Assembly: GCF_000177535.2 (NCBI RefSeq) | Contig: NC_015673.1 | Location: 1,798,001-1,862,000 of the forward strand | Source: Corynebacterium resistens DSM 45100 | GTDB taxonomy: Bacteria; Actinomycetota; Actinomycetes; Mycobacteriales; Mycobacteriaceae | Length of the DNA stretch: 64,000 nucleotides | Direction of reading: 5' to 3' | In this document: one piece after another, positions 25,209 through 34,322 of the stretch | How positions within the stretch are numbered: position 1 is the stretch's first letter | How the letters are laid out: each line of letters opens with the position of its first letter | The notes under the pieces: model-generated | What the model was told of the DNA's origin: nothing | The model's database searches: none | The model's input: only the letters and a program-made list of their open reading frames with translations | Position numbers and translations under genes: made by a program

Positions 25209-25652
25209 ATGCAGGACCTGACCATCGCACCCGGCCCGGGTATCCCCGGCGGCCTCGTCGTCGCCGCCGCGGATCTGACGGAGCGGTTTGCGAAGGCGTC
25301 GGGCCCCGGCGGCCAGGGCGTCAACACCACCGACAGCAAGGTGCAGCTCTCCATCGACATCGCGGCGTGCGCATCGCTTTCCGACGCCCAACGCCGCCGC
25401 GCCCTCCACAACCTCGAACACCGCCTGGACGGCACTGTGCTCACCGTGAGCGCGTCGACGCAGCGCTCGCAGGTCCGTAACCGCGCCGAGGCACGCGAAC
25501 GCATGGCCGCCCTGTTACGCGAGGCGCTCGCCCCACCACCTCCCCCGCGACGGAAAACAAAGCCGACGCGGAGCTCGGCGCGACGCCGTCTCGAAGCGAA
25601 AAAGTGGCGCTCGGAACTCAAGTCCACGCGACGGCGGCCCCAAATTCCCTAG
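25209..25652 (+). CDS. arfB: Peptidyl-tRNA hydrolase ArfB, ribosome rescue
   Basis: From the ATG at 25209 the 147-residue protein has the catalytic GGQ motif (residues 34-36, within ASGPGGQGVNTTDSKVQL) and a basic C-terminal tail (RRKTKP...RRRLEAKKWRSELKSTRRR). That tail inserts into the mRNA channel of stalled ribosomes. It releases stalled peptides without a stop codon. An upstream in-frame start would add a proline- and glycine-rich leader not typical of the family. It is the only apparently intact housekeeping-type gene in this decay zone. Confidence 0.92.
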   Translation: MQDLTIAPGPGIPGGLVVAAADLTERFAKASGPGGQGVNTTDSKVQLSIDIAACASLSDAQRRRALHNLEHRLDGTVLTVSASTQRSQVRNRAEARERMAALLREALAPPPPPRRKTKPTRSSARRRLEAKKWRSELKSTRRRPQIP

Positions 25653-25706
25653 TTCGAACCATCCGCGTGCATATCCTCACGCTGACGGACCTGGTTCGGG
25701 TAACCG

Positions 25707-26015
25707 CTACGCTGAGACAGCTTGGGCCGGTTGAATCCGCTCAATTTCCGAGAGGATTTTGTCTTCTGCCACATCCAAGTCGTACTGGGTCTGCAACCCG
25801 AGCCAGAACTGGGGGCTCATCTCGAAAAACTTCGCTAGACGAAGGGCCGTGTCAGCGGTTACAGCGCGCTTACCGTGAACAATTTCGTTGATCCGGCGGG
25901 GCGGAACGCCGATGGAGACGGCGAGCTTGTGCTGGGTGATCCCCATTTCCTTGAGAAAGTCCTCCATGAGGATCTCACCGGGGTGAACCGGAGGGAGCTT
26001 GTCAGTGGTAGTCAA
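25707..26015 (-). CDS. higA: HigA-family antitoxin, second copy
   Basis: Starting at the TTG at 26015, overlapping the higB stop, it gives about 102 residues: LPPVHPGEILMEDFLKEMGITQHKLAVSIGVPPRRINEIVHGKRAVTADTALRLAKFF and a C-terminal QYDLDVAEDKILSEIERI. It is clearly related to the HigA at 18.7 kb (most of the HTH is identical). Paired with an intact HigB, so this is the functional module of the two. Confidence 0.88.
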   Translation of the reverse strand: MTTTDKLPPVHPGEILMEDFLKEMGITQHKLAVSIGVPPRRINEIVHGKRAVTADTALRLAKFFEMSPQFWLGLQTQYDLDVAEDKILSEIERIQPAQAVSA

Positions 26016-26283
26016 CGATCTCAACCTCCTCTGGCCCCGCGGCGGACCACCGAAAACAGATCCGCCACTGGTCGTTGATTCGAATGCTGAACTGACCCCG
26101 CCGATCACCTTTCAACGCCTCGAGCCGGTTTCCCGGGGGAATCCGTAACTCATCAAGAGTCTGCGCGTACCCAAGCTGGCGAAGCTTGCGCAGCGCTACT
26201 GAGTGAATGCGGGAATCGATCGAGCGAACCCGCTCTCGGTTCCATAGACGCTCAGTGTCCTTGTCAGCGAACGACTGGATCAT
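26002..26283 (-). CDS. higB: HigB toxin (RelE/ParE fold), intact
   Basis: The 93-residue toxin reads FADKDTERLWNRERVRSIDSRIHSVALRKL, PPGNRLEALKGDRRGQFSIRINDQWRICFRW, ending EVEIVDYH. It has the full length and C-terminal basic/aromatic residues of HigB ribosome-dependent mRNA endonucleases. higB precedes higA, as is usual for this family. The promoter region shares its operator-like palindrome with the frameshifted copy at 19 kb. Confidence 0.9.
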   Translation of the reverse strand: MIQSFADKDTERLWNRERVRSIDSRIHSVALRKLRQLGYAQTLDELRIPPGNRLEALKGDRRGQFSIRINDQWRICFRWSAAGPEEVEIVDYH

Positions 26284-26318
26284 GCTTCACCCTATCCCCC
26301 ATAACGCGAAGCGTCAAT

Positions 26319-26331
26319 AACGTTACACGTT
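26319..26331. promoter_or_regulatory. Putative HigA operator, copy 2
   Basis: AACGT-TAC-ACGTT is a perfect 5-bp dyad 36 bases upstream of higB, followed by the shared AAATTTGAATTCGACG element. A TTGACG hexamer on the minus strand lies next to it and could be the -35 box that HigA occludes. Confidence 0.55.
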
Positions 26332-26512
26332 AAATTTGAATTCGACGACGTGCCGTGAGGGCCATGAGCGTCCTTCAAATCGGTTCGCAGGCGAGGGTTC
26401 TCCCAGGTCAGGCCGCCATTCGATCAAAGGTTGAACCGGAACTCGTAAGTCCTGCTGATGGCGTCATCTTGATGCGTGACCAACCCGAGCTCCAATTCGG
26501 TAGCATCGCCCT

Positions 26513-27213
26513 GTGAAGATGCATCCGAAGACGGCGCGCAGGCTCTGGAAGGCGCTCATGGACAACGCCTCCGGGCTGATCGCCGATGCCCACGCGCTGC
26601 TCGAGCGAGGATCGTATGGCCGTGCCCGGTCGCTCACAGTCCTCGCGCAGGAAGAGCTGGGCAAGGCGCTGTGGATTTACGAGACCTTCGAGCAGGCCTG
26701 GAGCACCGGGGCGAGTGAGGCGCAGGAGGTGGCGAGACTCACGAGCGATGGCCGCCGCCACGCGGTCAAGTACATGGAAGCCTTCGTCTTCGGCAGGAGC
26801 TCGCCGCGTTCTGGGGCGACTACGAGGCCTACGAGCTCCCGGAGGAGCCGTCTCAGGAGGGCTGAACGTCTCACTTCGCGAAGAAGAAGAGCGAAGCAGA
26901 GGCCGCAGGCAAGAAGGCCAACAGTGAGAAGATGACCGGCTTCTACGTCGACCTGGAAGGCGAGGGCGGTGCGGTCCTCTAGCCCGCGGACGTCTCGGCG
27001 GGGTCGATTGACGCGGACCTCCAGACAGCGGCGCAGGTCGTCGAGATGCTGCTCATCAAGGACCACAGCCGGATGAAGCACGAGGCCACCACGCCCTACG
27101 ACAGCACACACGAGCAGCAGCACAGGCTCCTGCCGATCTCGCACCCCAAGGACTGGGCTGCTGCGTCGCAGGAATTCAGAGACGGGGACTACCTCAAGGG
27201 CGACGACGGCTGA
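26513..27213 (+). pseudogene. abiV: AbiV-family abortive-infection protein, inactivated
   Basis: The first ~95 codons read like AbiV: LWKALMDNASGLIADAHALLERGSYGRARSL and LAQEELGKALWIYE, the HEPN-type helices of the family. The frame then shifts near 26798. The other frame continues QELAAFWGDYEAYELPEE, hits TGA (~26869), goes on KKSEAEAAGKKANSEKMTGFYVDLEG, hits TAG (~26980) and ends HPKDWAAASQEFRDGDYLKGDDG. Length without lesions would be about 230 residues, normal for AbiV, a phage-defence protein. Confidence 0.75.
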
Positions 27214-27247
27214 GCAGCGCCGTCATCGCTGCAGCACCGGAGCAGCA

Positions 27248-28402
27248 CTAACCGGCTTCGCGGGCCTCCTGGTCGGCGTAGCCGATGAGGCTCGTGACCA
27301 GCATGAGCACCTGGATGCAGTTGCGCTTACTGAACTGACGCGAGGAGACGCCATGCACGCTCGCGTGGCGCGAGTAGTAGTTCGGCACCTTGTCGCCCTT
27401 GTGCTTCCAGAACTGCTCGTGGGCGTTCCAGATCGGCAGCCAGACCATCGCCTCGTGGACACCCATCTCGTCGATGGCGGCCGGCACGTCCGCGCCCTTC
27501 TTCCGATTCGTGATGAGGCGTCGGGCAGCCTGGTCGGGGTAGAAGCGGTAGATGAGCGTGTCGAGCGTGACGGTGAACATCGCCTGGGCCGAGCGGAAGT
27601 GTCCAGAACGCATCGCGCCGAGCCCGTCGAGTACGAACTTCAGCTCATCGCCGACTACGTCGCGGTTCGCCTGCTCAAGAACGGTAGCGCAGTCGTCGGT
27701 GATCGACTCGTAACAGTCACCCAGCACCCGCCGACGGCCCGAGCGGTCCTGTGCCCGGAGCAGGCGGAGCGCTGTGCGGCCGCGAGGCACCCGGTAGAGC
27801 GGGATGCCCTCCTGCTCGAGGAACTCATGCACTTGATAGGCCTTGATCTCGTCTGCGTGGCTCCTCAGATTAGGCGGGAGGAGCGCACGGTTGAACCCGC
27901 GCAGCATCTGCGGGTCGAAGAGCGGCTTCAGGGAGCCGCGCAGCCCCTCGAGCATCGGCTCGATCGCTGGGCTGACTCCGACGCCCTTCAGCGCCGGGAA
28001 GTCGATCATCGGAGCCGTGAACGTCGGTAGGCTCGCCACGATCGACGCCACCTGCGACTGGACTCGCTCGTTGTACGGCTCGAGCGCATTCTTGACCAGC
28101 ACGTCGTAGTCAGGCAGCGCCGACTTCATCTGCTCCTGGAGGCGTCGGTTCAGCGGCCCCATGATGTCCCGCGCGTACGCCGAGGTGCCCGGGATCATCG
28201 CCTTCATCTGCTCTCGGATGGGCGCGACCATCTTCGCGACGGCGGCATCCATGCTGGGCATCAAAGACTGCGCGAACCTTGGCGGCAGTCGAAGCCTAGC
28301 CCCGACGTCCGCAGCAGAGTCTCCGTCTTGCTCGCTCTCCGAGTTGCGTTCCCTCTCTTGGGCAGGCTTGAGATCGTCCTCACGGTCATCGTCGTGTGTC
28401 AT
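27248..28402 (-). CDS. Unrecognised protein with C-terminal HEPN-like RX4H motif, behind hsdR
   Basis: I do not recognise the 384-residue protein as a named family. Visible parts are an acidic, disordered-looking N-terminus (1-40), a helical region rich in Met, Pro and Glu (~45-190), and a C-terminal globular domain (~205-384). That domain has the block FLEQEGIPLYRVPRGRTALRLL and ends in YYSRHASVHGVSSRQFSKRN. R345 and H350 there form an RX4H motif like the active site of HEPN ribonucleases. The gene starts 85 bases after the hsdR stop on the same strand, so it may be the fourth gene of the RM operon. An abortive-infection RNase is a reasonable inference, not a demonstrated function. Confidence 0.7.
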   Translation of the reverse strand: MTHDDDREDDLKPAQERERNSESEQDGDSAADVGARLRLPPRFAQSLMPSMDAAVAKMVAPIREQMKAMIPGTSAYARDIMGPLNRRLQEQMKSALPDYDVLVKNALEPYNERVQSQVASIVASLPTFTAPMIDFPALKGVGVSPAIEPMLEGLRGSLKPLFDPQMLRGFNRALLPPNLRSHADEIKAYQVHEFLEQEGIPLYRVPRGRTALRLLRAQDRSGRRRVLGDCYESITDDCATVLEQANRDVVGDELKFVLDGLGAMRSGHFRSAQAMFTVTLDTLIYRFYPDQAARRLITNRKKGADVPAAIDEMGVHEAMVWLPIWNAHEQFWKHKGDKVPNYYSRHASVHGVSSRQFSKRNCIQVLMLVTSLIGYADQEAREAG

Positions 28403-28487
28403 GACACTCTCCTGGTCGCCACGCTCGCTCGAACCGACGTTGCATCATCGAGACCGTTGTCGGCACTCTCAGAGACTCTCGGGCGCT

Positions 28488-31400
28488 CTACATCGCTGAC
28501 TCGGTGGCACCCAGTTGTGCGGCCACTTGAGAGGCGAAGGTCGGATCGACGTGGATGCGGGCGACGACGTCGTCAGCGATCTTGTCCACATCAAGAGGCC
28601 CGTCTGGGCCGTCGTACTCCACCGACTGCGCGGGCCACTGGAAATCGACCCGCGGCGTGTAGGCGCTCTCTCCGTCGTCGCCGTAGGCAGTGAGGACATG
28701 ATCAAAGACAAGCCGCACCTTCGAGGAGAAGATGTCGAGCGTGTAGGGAGTCTCGGGCAGCTCTTGGTCCAGGACTCGTCGGATCGTGCTATCGACGTCA
28801 TTCATCACGTCGACCTTGCGTCGCCAGTCTTGGACTAGTTTGTCATGGAGATGTTCCAGCAACTTCTTTGCGCTGGCCTTCACCGTGTCGCGCTCGTCGT
28901 CGGTGAGCACCGGATCGGGCTGGGTCAGCAGGTCGAAGATCGCTAGCTCTTCCTCGGTCATTCCCTCACGAGCCGACCGTTCTTCCTCCTCGGTCAGGTT
29001 CTTCGACAGCTCGATCAAGCGCCGCAGGTACTCGTCGATGTTCACGCTGCCGGAGTTGTAGTCGTCGATCAGCTGCTCGATCCGCTCGACGAGTTCGTAC
29101 CGGGTGGGATTGCGCGTCGCCGAGGCGATGGCCTGTTGGCGTAGCAGTTGCGCCAGTCGGTCCGTCTCGGCTCGCTTGCGACCAGCGAACTTGGTCGCCA
29201 GGCCCTCGAAGTCGATCAAAGACAGATCGATCAGCGGGTCTGGCTTGGCTCCCGCGGCAGCGGCGCGAATGACGTACTCCTCGGCGCCCACTGACCGGTC
29301 GAGCAAGGCGTCCACCGCATCCGCCACCGCCCCAAGGTCGGCCTCGGGTGGCCGCGTTACCTCCGCGATGCGTTCGGCGAGAACCCGGATTGCCGCTACG
29401 TTGCGCTGCTGAGCTGCCGCGCTCGGATCTGGCAGGAGGGCCTTGAAGAGTTTTCGGATCTGCCGTGCCTTCTGTTGGAAGTCGTTGCGGATCTCTTCAT
29501 CCACCAGGAGCGCCTCGACTGCAGCATCGCGTTTGGCGACATGGTCGAATCCCTCCGCATCCCTCATCGTCGCGAGATCGACTCCGACACTGGAGCAGAA
29601 GGTGAACAAGTCGGTCACAGCTGCATCCAGCTCACCCGCGAGTGCATCGATGATCTCGATGGGCGACTCGACGGCGTTCGCGGCACCGTAGATCGCCAGG
29701 GCCTTCTCCAGGTTTCGGAAAACGCCGACGTAGTCAACGATCAGGCCATTGTCCTTCTCCGGGAATACGCGGTTCGCACGGGCGATCGTCTGCATCAACG
29801 TGTGGTTGCGCATCGGGCGATCGAGATAGATCGTCGAGACACTCGGCGCGTCAAAACCGGTCATCCACATCGCGCAGACAAACACCAGTCGCAGCGGGTC
29901 CTCGGCGTCCTTGAACTTCTCCGCTAAGTCCTCGCGGTTCATCCGCTCACGGTGCGGCCGAATGTCCAGCCCGAGGTCGTCGAGCATCTTCAACTCGTTC
30001 TGGCTCTGCGAGACGACCACAGCCATGTCGGTGGTCTCCATGAGCTCGATCCGCGAGGCGAGCCACGGCCGCTCGAGCTCCGGAAGTGCGTCGTGCTCGG
30101 CTTTCAATGCCGCCAAGTGCTCACCCCAGGCCTCCTGGACGAGGTTGTACATGCGGACGGCAGCAGCCTTGTCGAGCCCGACGTACATTGCTTTACCACT
30201 GAACCCGCGCCCTACGAAGTGTGCGACAAGGTCCCTGGCAAGCGTCTTCAATCGCTCCGGGCGGGTGAGCAACGTGTGCTGCGTACCGAAGTCACGGGCC
30301 AACTGGCCTTCTGCGTCCTCGTCGAGCTCAGCATCCTCGAGAATAGCCTCGAGTTCGTCGGAGAAGTTTTCGTTGGTGAGCTGAAGTTCGGGAATGCGGT
30401 TCTCATAATAGAGTGGGACCGTCGCGCCATCTTCAATGGCATCACGGAAGTTATAGACGCTGACGTAATTACCAAACTGCTCGCGCGTCACCTGCTCTTC
30501 ACCCTCGATCAGCGGGGTGCCGGTGAAGCCCATCATCGACGCGTTCGGCAGCGCCGTGCGCATGTTCAGCGCGAGAGTGTCGTACTGACTGCGGTGCGCT
30601 TCATCGGTGATCACGATAACGTCGGAGCGGGTCGAGAGCACCGGCATCTGCCGCTCCCCCAGTGCCTTGGACGGCTGGAACTTCTGGATGAGTGTGAATA
30701 CGTAACGGTGGTCGGCTGCAAGCAATTCACGCAGGTGGGCGACGGACTGCGCGTGCACCCGGGCCTCTGGCGAGATAGCTCCGGCGTCGGCGAACTCACC
30801 ATGCAGCTGAGTATCCAGTTCCGTGCGGTCGGTGACCATGACGAATGTCCAATTGCCCGGTACTTGGCGCAGCACCTTTTGCGTGAACCACAGCATCGAC
30901 AGCGACTTGCCCGAGCCCTGGGTATGCCAGAAGACTCCCAGGCGCTTGTCCTGCTCAGCACGCGCCCGGTGCAGGTTCTCGATCGCGGCGTTGACTCCGA
31001 GGAACTGGTGGGATCGCGCGAGAACCTTGATCAGGCCACCGGGCCGCTCCATGTACGCGACGAAGTTCTCTAGTAGGTCTAGCAGAACGGACGGGTCGCA
31101 GGTACCTCGAAGCGCAGTCTCCAAGGCGACCGCACCGCGGGTGCCGTGGGCGTCGATGACCTTCCAGTCGTTGAAGAACTCCCACGGCGCGTAGGTTGAC
31201 CCGACCTTCGCCTGGCTTCCATTGGACAGCAACACGAAGCAGTTAGGGAAGAATAGCTGCGGGATGGTGTCGCGGTAGTCGGTCAAGTTGTTGTCGTAGG
31301 CCGCCTTGACCGACTCGTTGGGCTCCTTGAACTCCATCAGCACTAGCGGTACCCCGTTGACGAACAGCGCCAGATCCAGCCGCCGGCTGTGCAGGTTGCC

Positions 31401-31820
31401 CTTGACCCACATCTGCTGCACCGCCAGCAAGTCGTTGTTCGATGAATCCTTGAAGTCGAGGAACCGTAAGGTCTCAACCTGCTTCGTGCCCTGGTCGTCA
31501 GTCCACTCCGCCAGATAGCCGTCACGCAGCAGGTCATGGACTTCCCGATTGGCGCGGACCCGGTCCATGGCTGTGCGGTCCTTCGTCAGCACCTCGATCG
31601 CCTCGTTGATAGCGATATCGGGCACGTAATCAGAGTTGATCTTGCGCATAGCAAGCCGCAGCCGGTGAACGAGCACGACATCACGTTTGGAGTCGCGCCC
31701 CAGGCTGCCCTCGGGTCCCAAGATCTCCTGGAAGGCGTCAACTGGAGTCCAGCCGAGCTCCGCCAGAAGCTCGATGCTCGGCTTCTCGACGTACCAGTAC
31801 TCCGGGCCCGTGGGAGTCAT
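28488..31820 (-). CDS. hsdR: Type I restriction enzyme, HsdR motor/endonuclease subunit
   Basis: 1110 residues. The N-terminal PD-(D/E)xK nuclease region includes VPLVLMEFKEPN (~residues 165-176). The SF2 translocase has Walker A HTQGSGKS (~300-310), the DEAH box ITDEAHRSQY, motif III GFTGTPL and motif VI region QTIARANRVF. The C-terminal third is a helical HsdM-interaction domain. It cuts DNA distal to unmethylated sites after translocation. It overlaps hsdS by four bases (ATGA). It looks intact, but the hsdM gene of the operon is truncated, so the system may be inactive or depend on another methylase. Confidence 0.93.
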   Translation of the reverse strand: MTPTGPEYWYVEKPSIELLAELGWTPVDAFQEILGPEGSLGRDSKRDVVLVHRLRLAMRKINSDYVPDIAINEAIEVLTKDRTAMDRVRANREVHDLLRDGYLAEWTDDQGTKQVETLRFLDFKDSSNNDLLAVQQMWVKGNLHSRRLDLALFVNGVPLVLMEFKEPNESVKAAYDNNLTDYRDTIPQLFFPNCFVLLSNGSQAKVGSTYAPWEFFNDWKVIDAHGTRGAVALETALRGTCDPSVLLDLLENFVAYMERPGGLIKVLARSHQFLGVNAAIENLHRARAEQDKRLGVFWHTQGSGKSLSMLWFTQKVLRQVPGNWTFVMVTDRTELDTQLHGEFADAGAISPEARVHAQSVAHLRELLAADHRYVFTLIQKFQPSKALGERQMPVLSTRSDVIVITDEAHRSQYDTLALNMRTALPNASMMGFTGTPLIEGEEQVTREQFGNYVSVYNFRDAIEDGATVPLYYENRIPELQLTNENFSDELEAILEDAELDEDAEGQLARDFGTQHTLLTRPERLKTLARDLVAHFVGRGFSGKAMYVGLDKAAAVRMYNLVQEAWGEHLAALKAEHDALPELERPWLASRIELMETTDMAVVVSQSQNELKMLDDLGLDIRPHRERMNREDLAEKFKDAEDPLRLVFVCAMWMTGFDAPSVSTIYLDRPMRNHTLMQTIARANRVFPEKDNGLIVDYVGVFRNLEKALAIYGAANAVESPIEIIDALAGELDAAVTDLFTFCSSVGVDLATMRDAEGFDHVAKRDAAVEALLVDEEIRNDFQQKARQIRKLFKALLPDPSAAAQQRNVAAIRVLAERIAEVTRPPEADLGAVADAVDALLDRSVGAEEYVIRAAAAGAKPDPLIDLSLIDFEGLATKFAGRKRAETDRLAQLLRQQAIASATRNPTRYELVERIEQLIDDYNSGSVNIDEYLRRLIELSKNLTEEEERSAREGMTEEELAIFDLLTQPDPVLTDDERDTVKASAKKLLEHLHDKLVQDWRRKVDVMNDVDSTIRRVLDQELPETPYTLDIFSSKVRLVFDHVLTAYGDDGESAYTPRVDFQWPAQSVEYDGPDGPLDVDKIADDVVARIHVDPTFASQVAAQLGATESAM

Positions 31821-33019
31821 TGCGCCACCGCGCTCTCTTCGGTTGAGCCCGTCGAAATCACTGCATCAAGATCGAGCGACGACACGTCGATCTGTCCAGT
31901 TACCAACTTCGGCAACAGAAGATCCCGCACCTCTGCGAGTTTCTCGTTCTGCGACATGAGCCCGGTCGCGTGGGATCCGAGGGGATCGACAAGGGCCTGA
32001 AATGAGTCAAGCACCTGCACATCCGGGAGCAGGAAAGGTTGCGCATACGCGGCCTCACGGCTGAGTCCCGGGACGGCGGCATGGGAGTTAGTGAATGCTG
32101 TCCGGCGCAACTGCTCGGAAACGAACCTCAACGGCAAGTCAGTCTGCACAAAGTAGGCAGTGTCGATGGGCCAGCAGGGTCCGTCGACCCAGTGAACGCT
32201 ACCGACGTTGCCCTTGCGTCCAACAACGATCGCAGGACCGTCGACGAACGACTCATCGTGCCAGCCCACGACTCCGGCAGAACTCACAACCGCCACGCCG
32301 CCTCCACGTCTGGCGCTAGCCTTGAGCGCCTTGCCGTACTTAAGTTCCAGAGCGTCACCTATTGTCGCTGCGCGCCACCCCTCGGGAATCGGGCCGAGGG
32401 CGGAGTCGACGAGGGGCACGTCCTCGTGGCCGGGGTAACGGAACTTCACGAACCACTCGCGGTAGATGGCCCGCGCCATCTTCTCCAGCACCTCGATCCG
32501 TCGCCGGTTGTTCTCGATCAATTCGTCGATGGAACGAAGGATCGCTCCGATGCGTTGCTGAGTCGCCAGGGCAGGGACGGCCAGCTTGAAGGGTTTGATC
32601 AGTTGCTGACTCAGATTCTGCTGAGCGGCACCATGCGCGTTCCCGACGAGGCGCTCGCGGGCACCCGCAAGCGCGTAGTAGAGGAAGCGAGCGTCCGCCT
32701 CTTTGGGGTCGGTGACCATCGCGCAGATAGCCTGATTGACGGTCGCTTCGACGCCCAGCCAGCCCAGCTGGCCCACGTTTGCCCCGTACATGGCCAACAG
32801 TACGGTGTCGGGTGGAAGCAGTTTTGCGGAGGATCTCTCGAGTCCGGCCTCAGAGATGTGCTCCTCGGTCGTAGCGATCCGTGCCCCAATCAACTCCTGC
32901 GACTTGACCCAGGGAATACCTTCATCGGTATAGTAGTCGGCTCGCTTGCGACTGGGAGTCCCGCCACTGGTCACTCGAGAACACAGTGCCTCGACTGCTA
33001 CCTCACGCCAGTCGCTCAT
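31817..33019 (-). CDS. hsdS: Type I restriction enzyme, HsdS specificity subunit
   Basis: The 400-residue protein has two target-recognition domains (about 1-150 and 205-350). Each is followed by a helical spacer: LATQQRIGAILRSIDELIENNRRRIEVLEKM (~155-185) and the second near LMSQNEKLAEVRDLLLPKLVTGQI (~355-378). The LLPKLVTGQI end is a hallmark of the family. The two domains set the bipartite DNA target. It overlaps hsdM and hsdR in ATGA fashion. No adjacent inverted repeat or spare hsdS is seen here, so there is no evidence for shuffling. Confidence 0.93.
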   Translation of the reverse strand: MSDWREVAVEALCSRVTSGGTPSRKRADYYTDEGIPWVKSQELIGARIATTEEHISEAGLERSSAKLLPPDTVLLAMYGANVGQLGWLGVEATVNQAICAMVTDPKEADARFLYYALAGARERLVGNAHGAAQQNLSQQLIKPFKLAVPALATQQRIGAILRSIDELIENNRRRIEVLEKMARAIYREWFVKFRYPGHEDVPLVDSALGPIPEGWRAATIGDALELKYGKALKASARRGGGVAVVSSAGVVGWHDESFVDGPAIVVGRKGNVGSVHWVDGPCWPIDTAYFVQTDLPLRFVSEQLRRTAFTNSHAAVPGLSREAAYAQPFLLPDVQVLDSFQALVDPLGSHATGLMSQNEKLAEVRDLLLPKLVTGQIDVSSLDLDAVISTGSTEESAVAQ

Positions 33020-34008
33020 ACTTCGAGGATCCCTTGAACTGCCGCGTCGACTTTGGTTCGCAGCACGTCGGCCTCGTCACTTAGCGTGGTGAACTCCTCG
33101 TACAACGCAGCGAGATCGCCCATGAAATCGACATCGCTCTCGTCGACGGCGGCAGTGCCGGTATAGCGGCCCGGGTTGAGGCTCCAACCTTGGGCTTCGA
33201 CCTCAGCTCGAGTGGCGACCTTGCACAGGCCACCGACGTCGACGTACCTCCCTTCGGGGAAGTTCTCGGCAACGAGGTCGGCGCTGCCATCGACTGTCTG
33301 TACGTCCTCGCCACGATAGAGACGGACGATGTTGGCGATGAACTCGATCTGCTCTGCGGTGAAGTCCCGGTGCGCTCGGTCGATCTGGCGAAAGATGTGC
33401 CGGGCGTCGATGAACAACACCGTGTCCTCGCGCGGCGTCCCGACCTTGGCCTTGTCGAGGAACCACAGCGTCACCGGAAGGGTGACGGTGTAGAAGAAGT
33501 TGGGGCTGATGGCGACCATCACGTCAACGGTCCCCGACTCGATCAGCTGCTTGCGGATCTCCTTCTCGGAATAGCCGGCATCGCCAGCTGAGTTGGCCAT
33601 GACGAATCCTGCACGGCCCTCAGGTGAGAGTGCGGCGTAGAACTGCTGAATCCACAGGAAGTTACCGTTGTCGGCCTTGGGCAGCCCGAACGGCAACCGC
33701 TTGTCGCCGGCCAGCTGGTCCTTTTTGATCTTGTCGACGTTGAAGGGCGGGTTGGCCATCACGTAGTCGAAGGCACCGACCGCACTGTGCGGGTCCTCGT
33801 AATAGCTGTTGGCCTGGCGGATGTCACCCGAGAGCCCGTGCAGTGCGAGGTTCATCTTGGCCAATGGCACGGTGTCCTCGGTCTTCTCCGTCCCGAAGAC
33901 CGAGAGCTGGCGGCTGGCTGACTCGTGGTGCCGCTCAACGAATTTGGCGCACTGGACGAACATGCCACCCGAGCCACATGCTGGGTCGCACAACCGGTCA
34001 CGATGGAT
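33016..34008 (-). pseudogene. hsdM: HsdM methyltransferase, 5' half missing
   Basis: The 3' part of a type I N6-adenine methyltransferase: motif I CDPACGSGGMFVQ at its very start, catalytic motif IV ANPPF, the region FFYTVTLPVTLWFLDK and a C-terminal coiled region. Homology begins around codons for HRDRL (~34008). Upstream, the frame stops at 34033. The N-terminal helical domain and SAM-binding N-part (about 170 residues in this subfamily) are absent. Without them methylation is unlikely. A truncated start at the TTG at 33993 would not rescue it. Confidence 0.88.
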
Positions 34009-34322
34009 ACAAGACCCCAGTGCGGAGTGGCGCTATCCGATAGCGCCGAGACCGGCTATGAACTGGGAATTCGTACCGTCGCCGTCGTTTGGAGATTAGG
34101 CTGCTTAACCGTTGAGTGTCCGGCACGCCGCTACCCCGGCTGACTTCCGTAGAGGGGTGAACCAGTCGGGATTTCGCGCGCAGCAATTGCTGAGCAGGTG
34201 ATCGTAGCAACGGAAACAACCAGCATAGACGTCGCGCTGTTCCTTCCCGGAGGAGCTCGGGAGAAGGGAACAGCGCGAGGACGTGGTAACGATCAGAGTG
34301 ACGCGTTTATGGGCCGCCCCCT
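34009..34322. other. Junction region between hsdM and IS3, with a long hairpin
   Basis: About 310 bases without a gene. It holds the small palindrome GGCGCTATCCGATAGCGCC (34028-34046) and the larger hairpin listed separately. It marks one edge of the 12-kb GC-rich insertion. Confidence 0.55.
34233..34277. repeat. Long hairpin near the IS3/hsdM junction
   Basis: Perfect 11-bp arms CGCGCTGTTCC / GGAACAGCGCG enclose further partly paired bases (TTCCCGG / CGGGAGAA). No T run follows, so a transposon-end or recombination structure is as likely as a terminator. Confidence 0.55.

Noticed and set aside
29952..31073. Long plus-strand open frame (373 codons) opposite hsdR
   Set aside because: Mirror frame of GC-rich hsdR; composition and lack of ribosome site mark it as a shadow.
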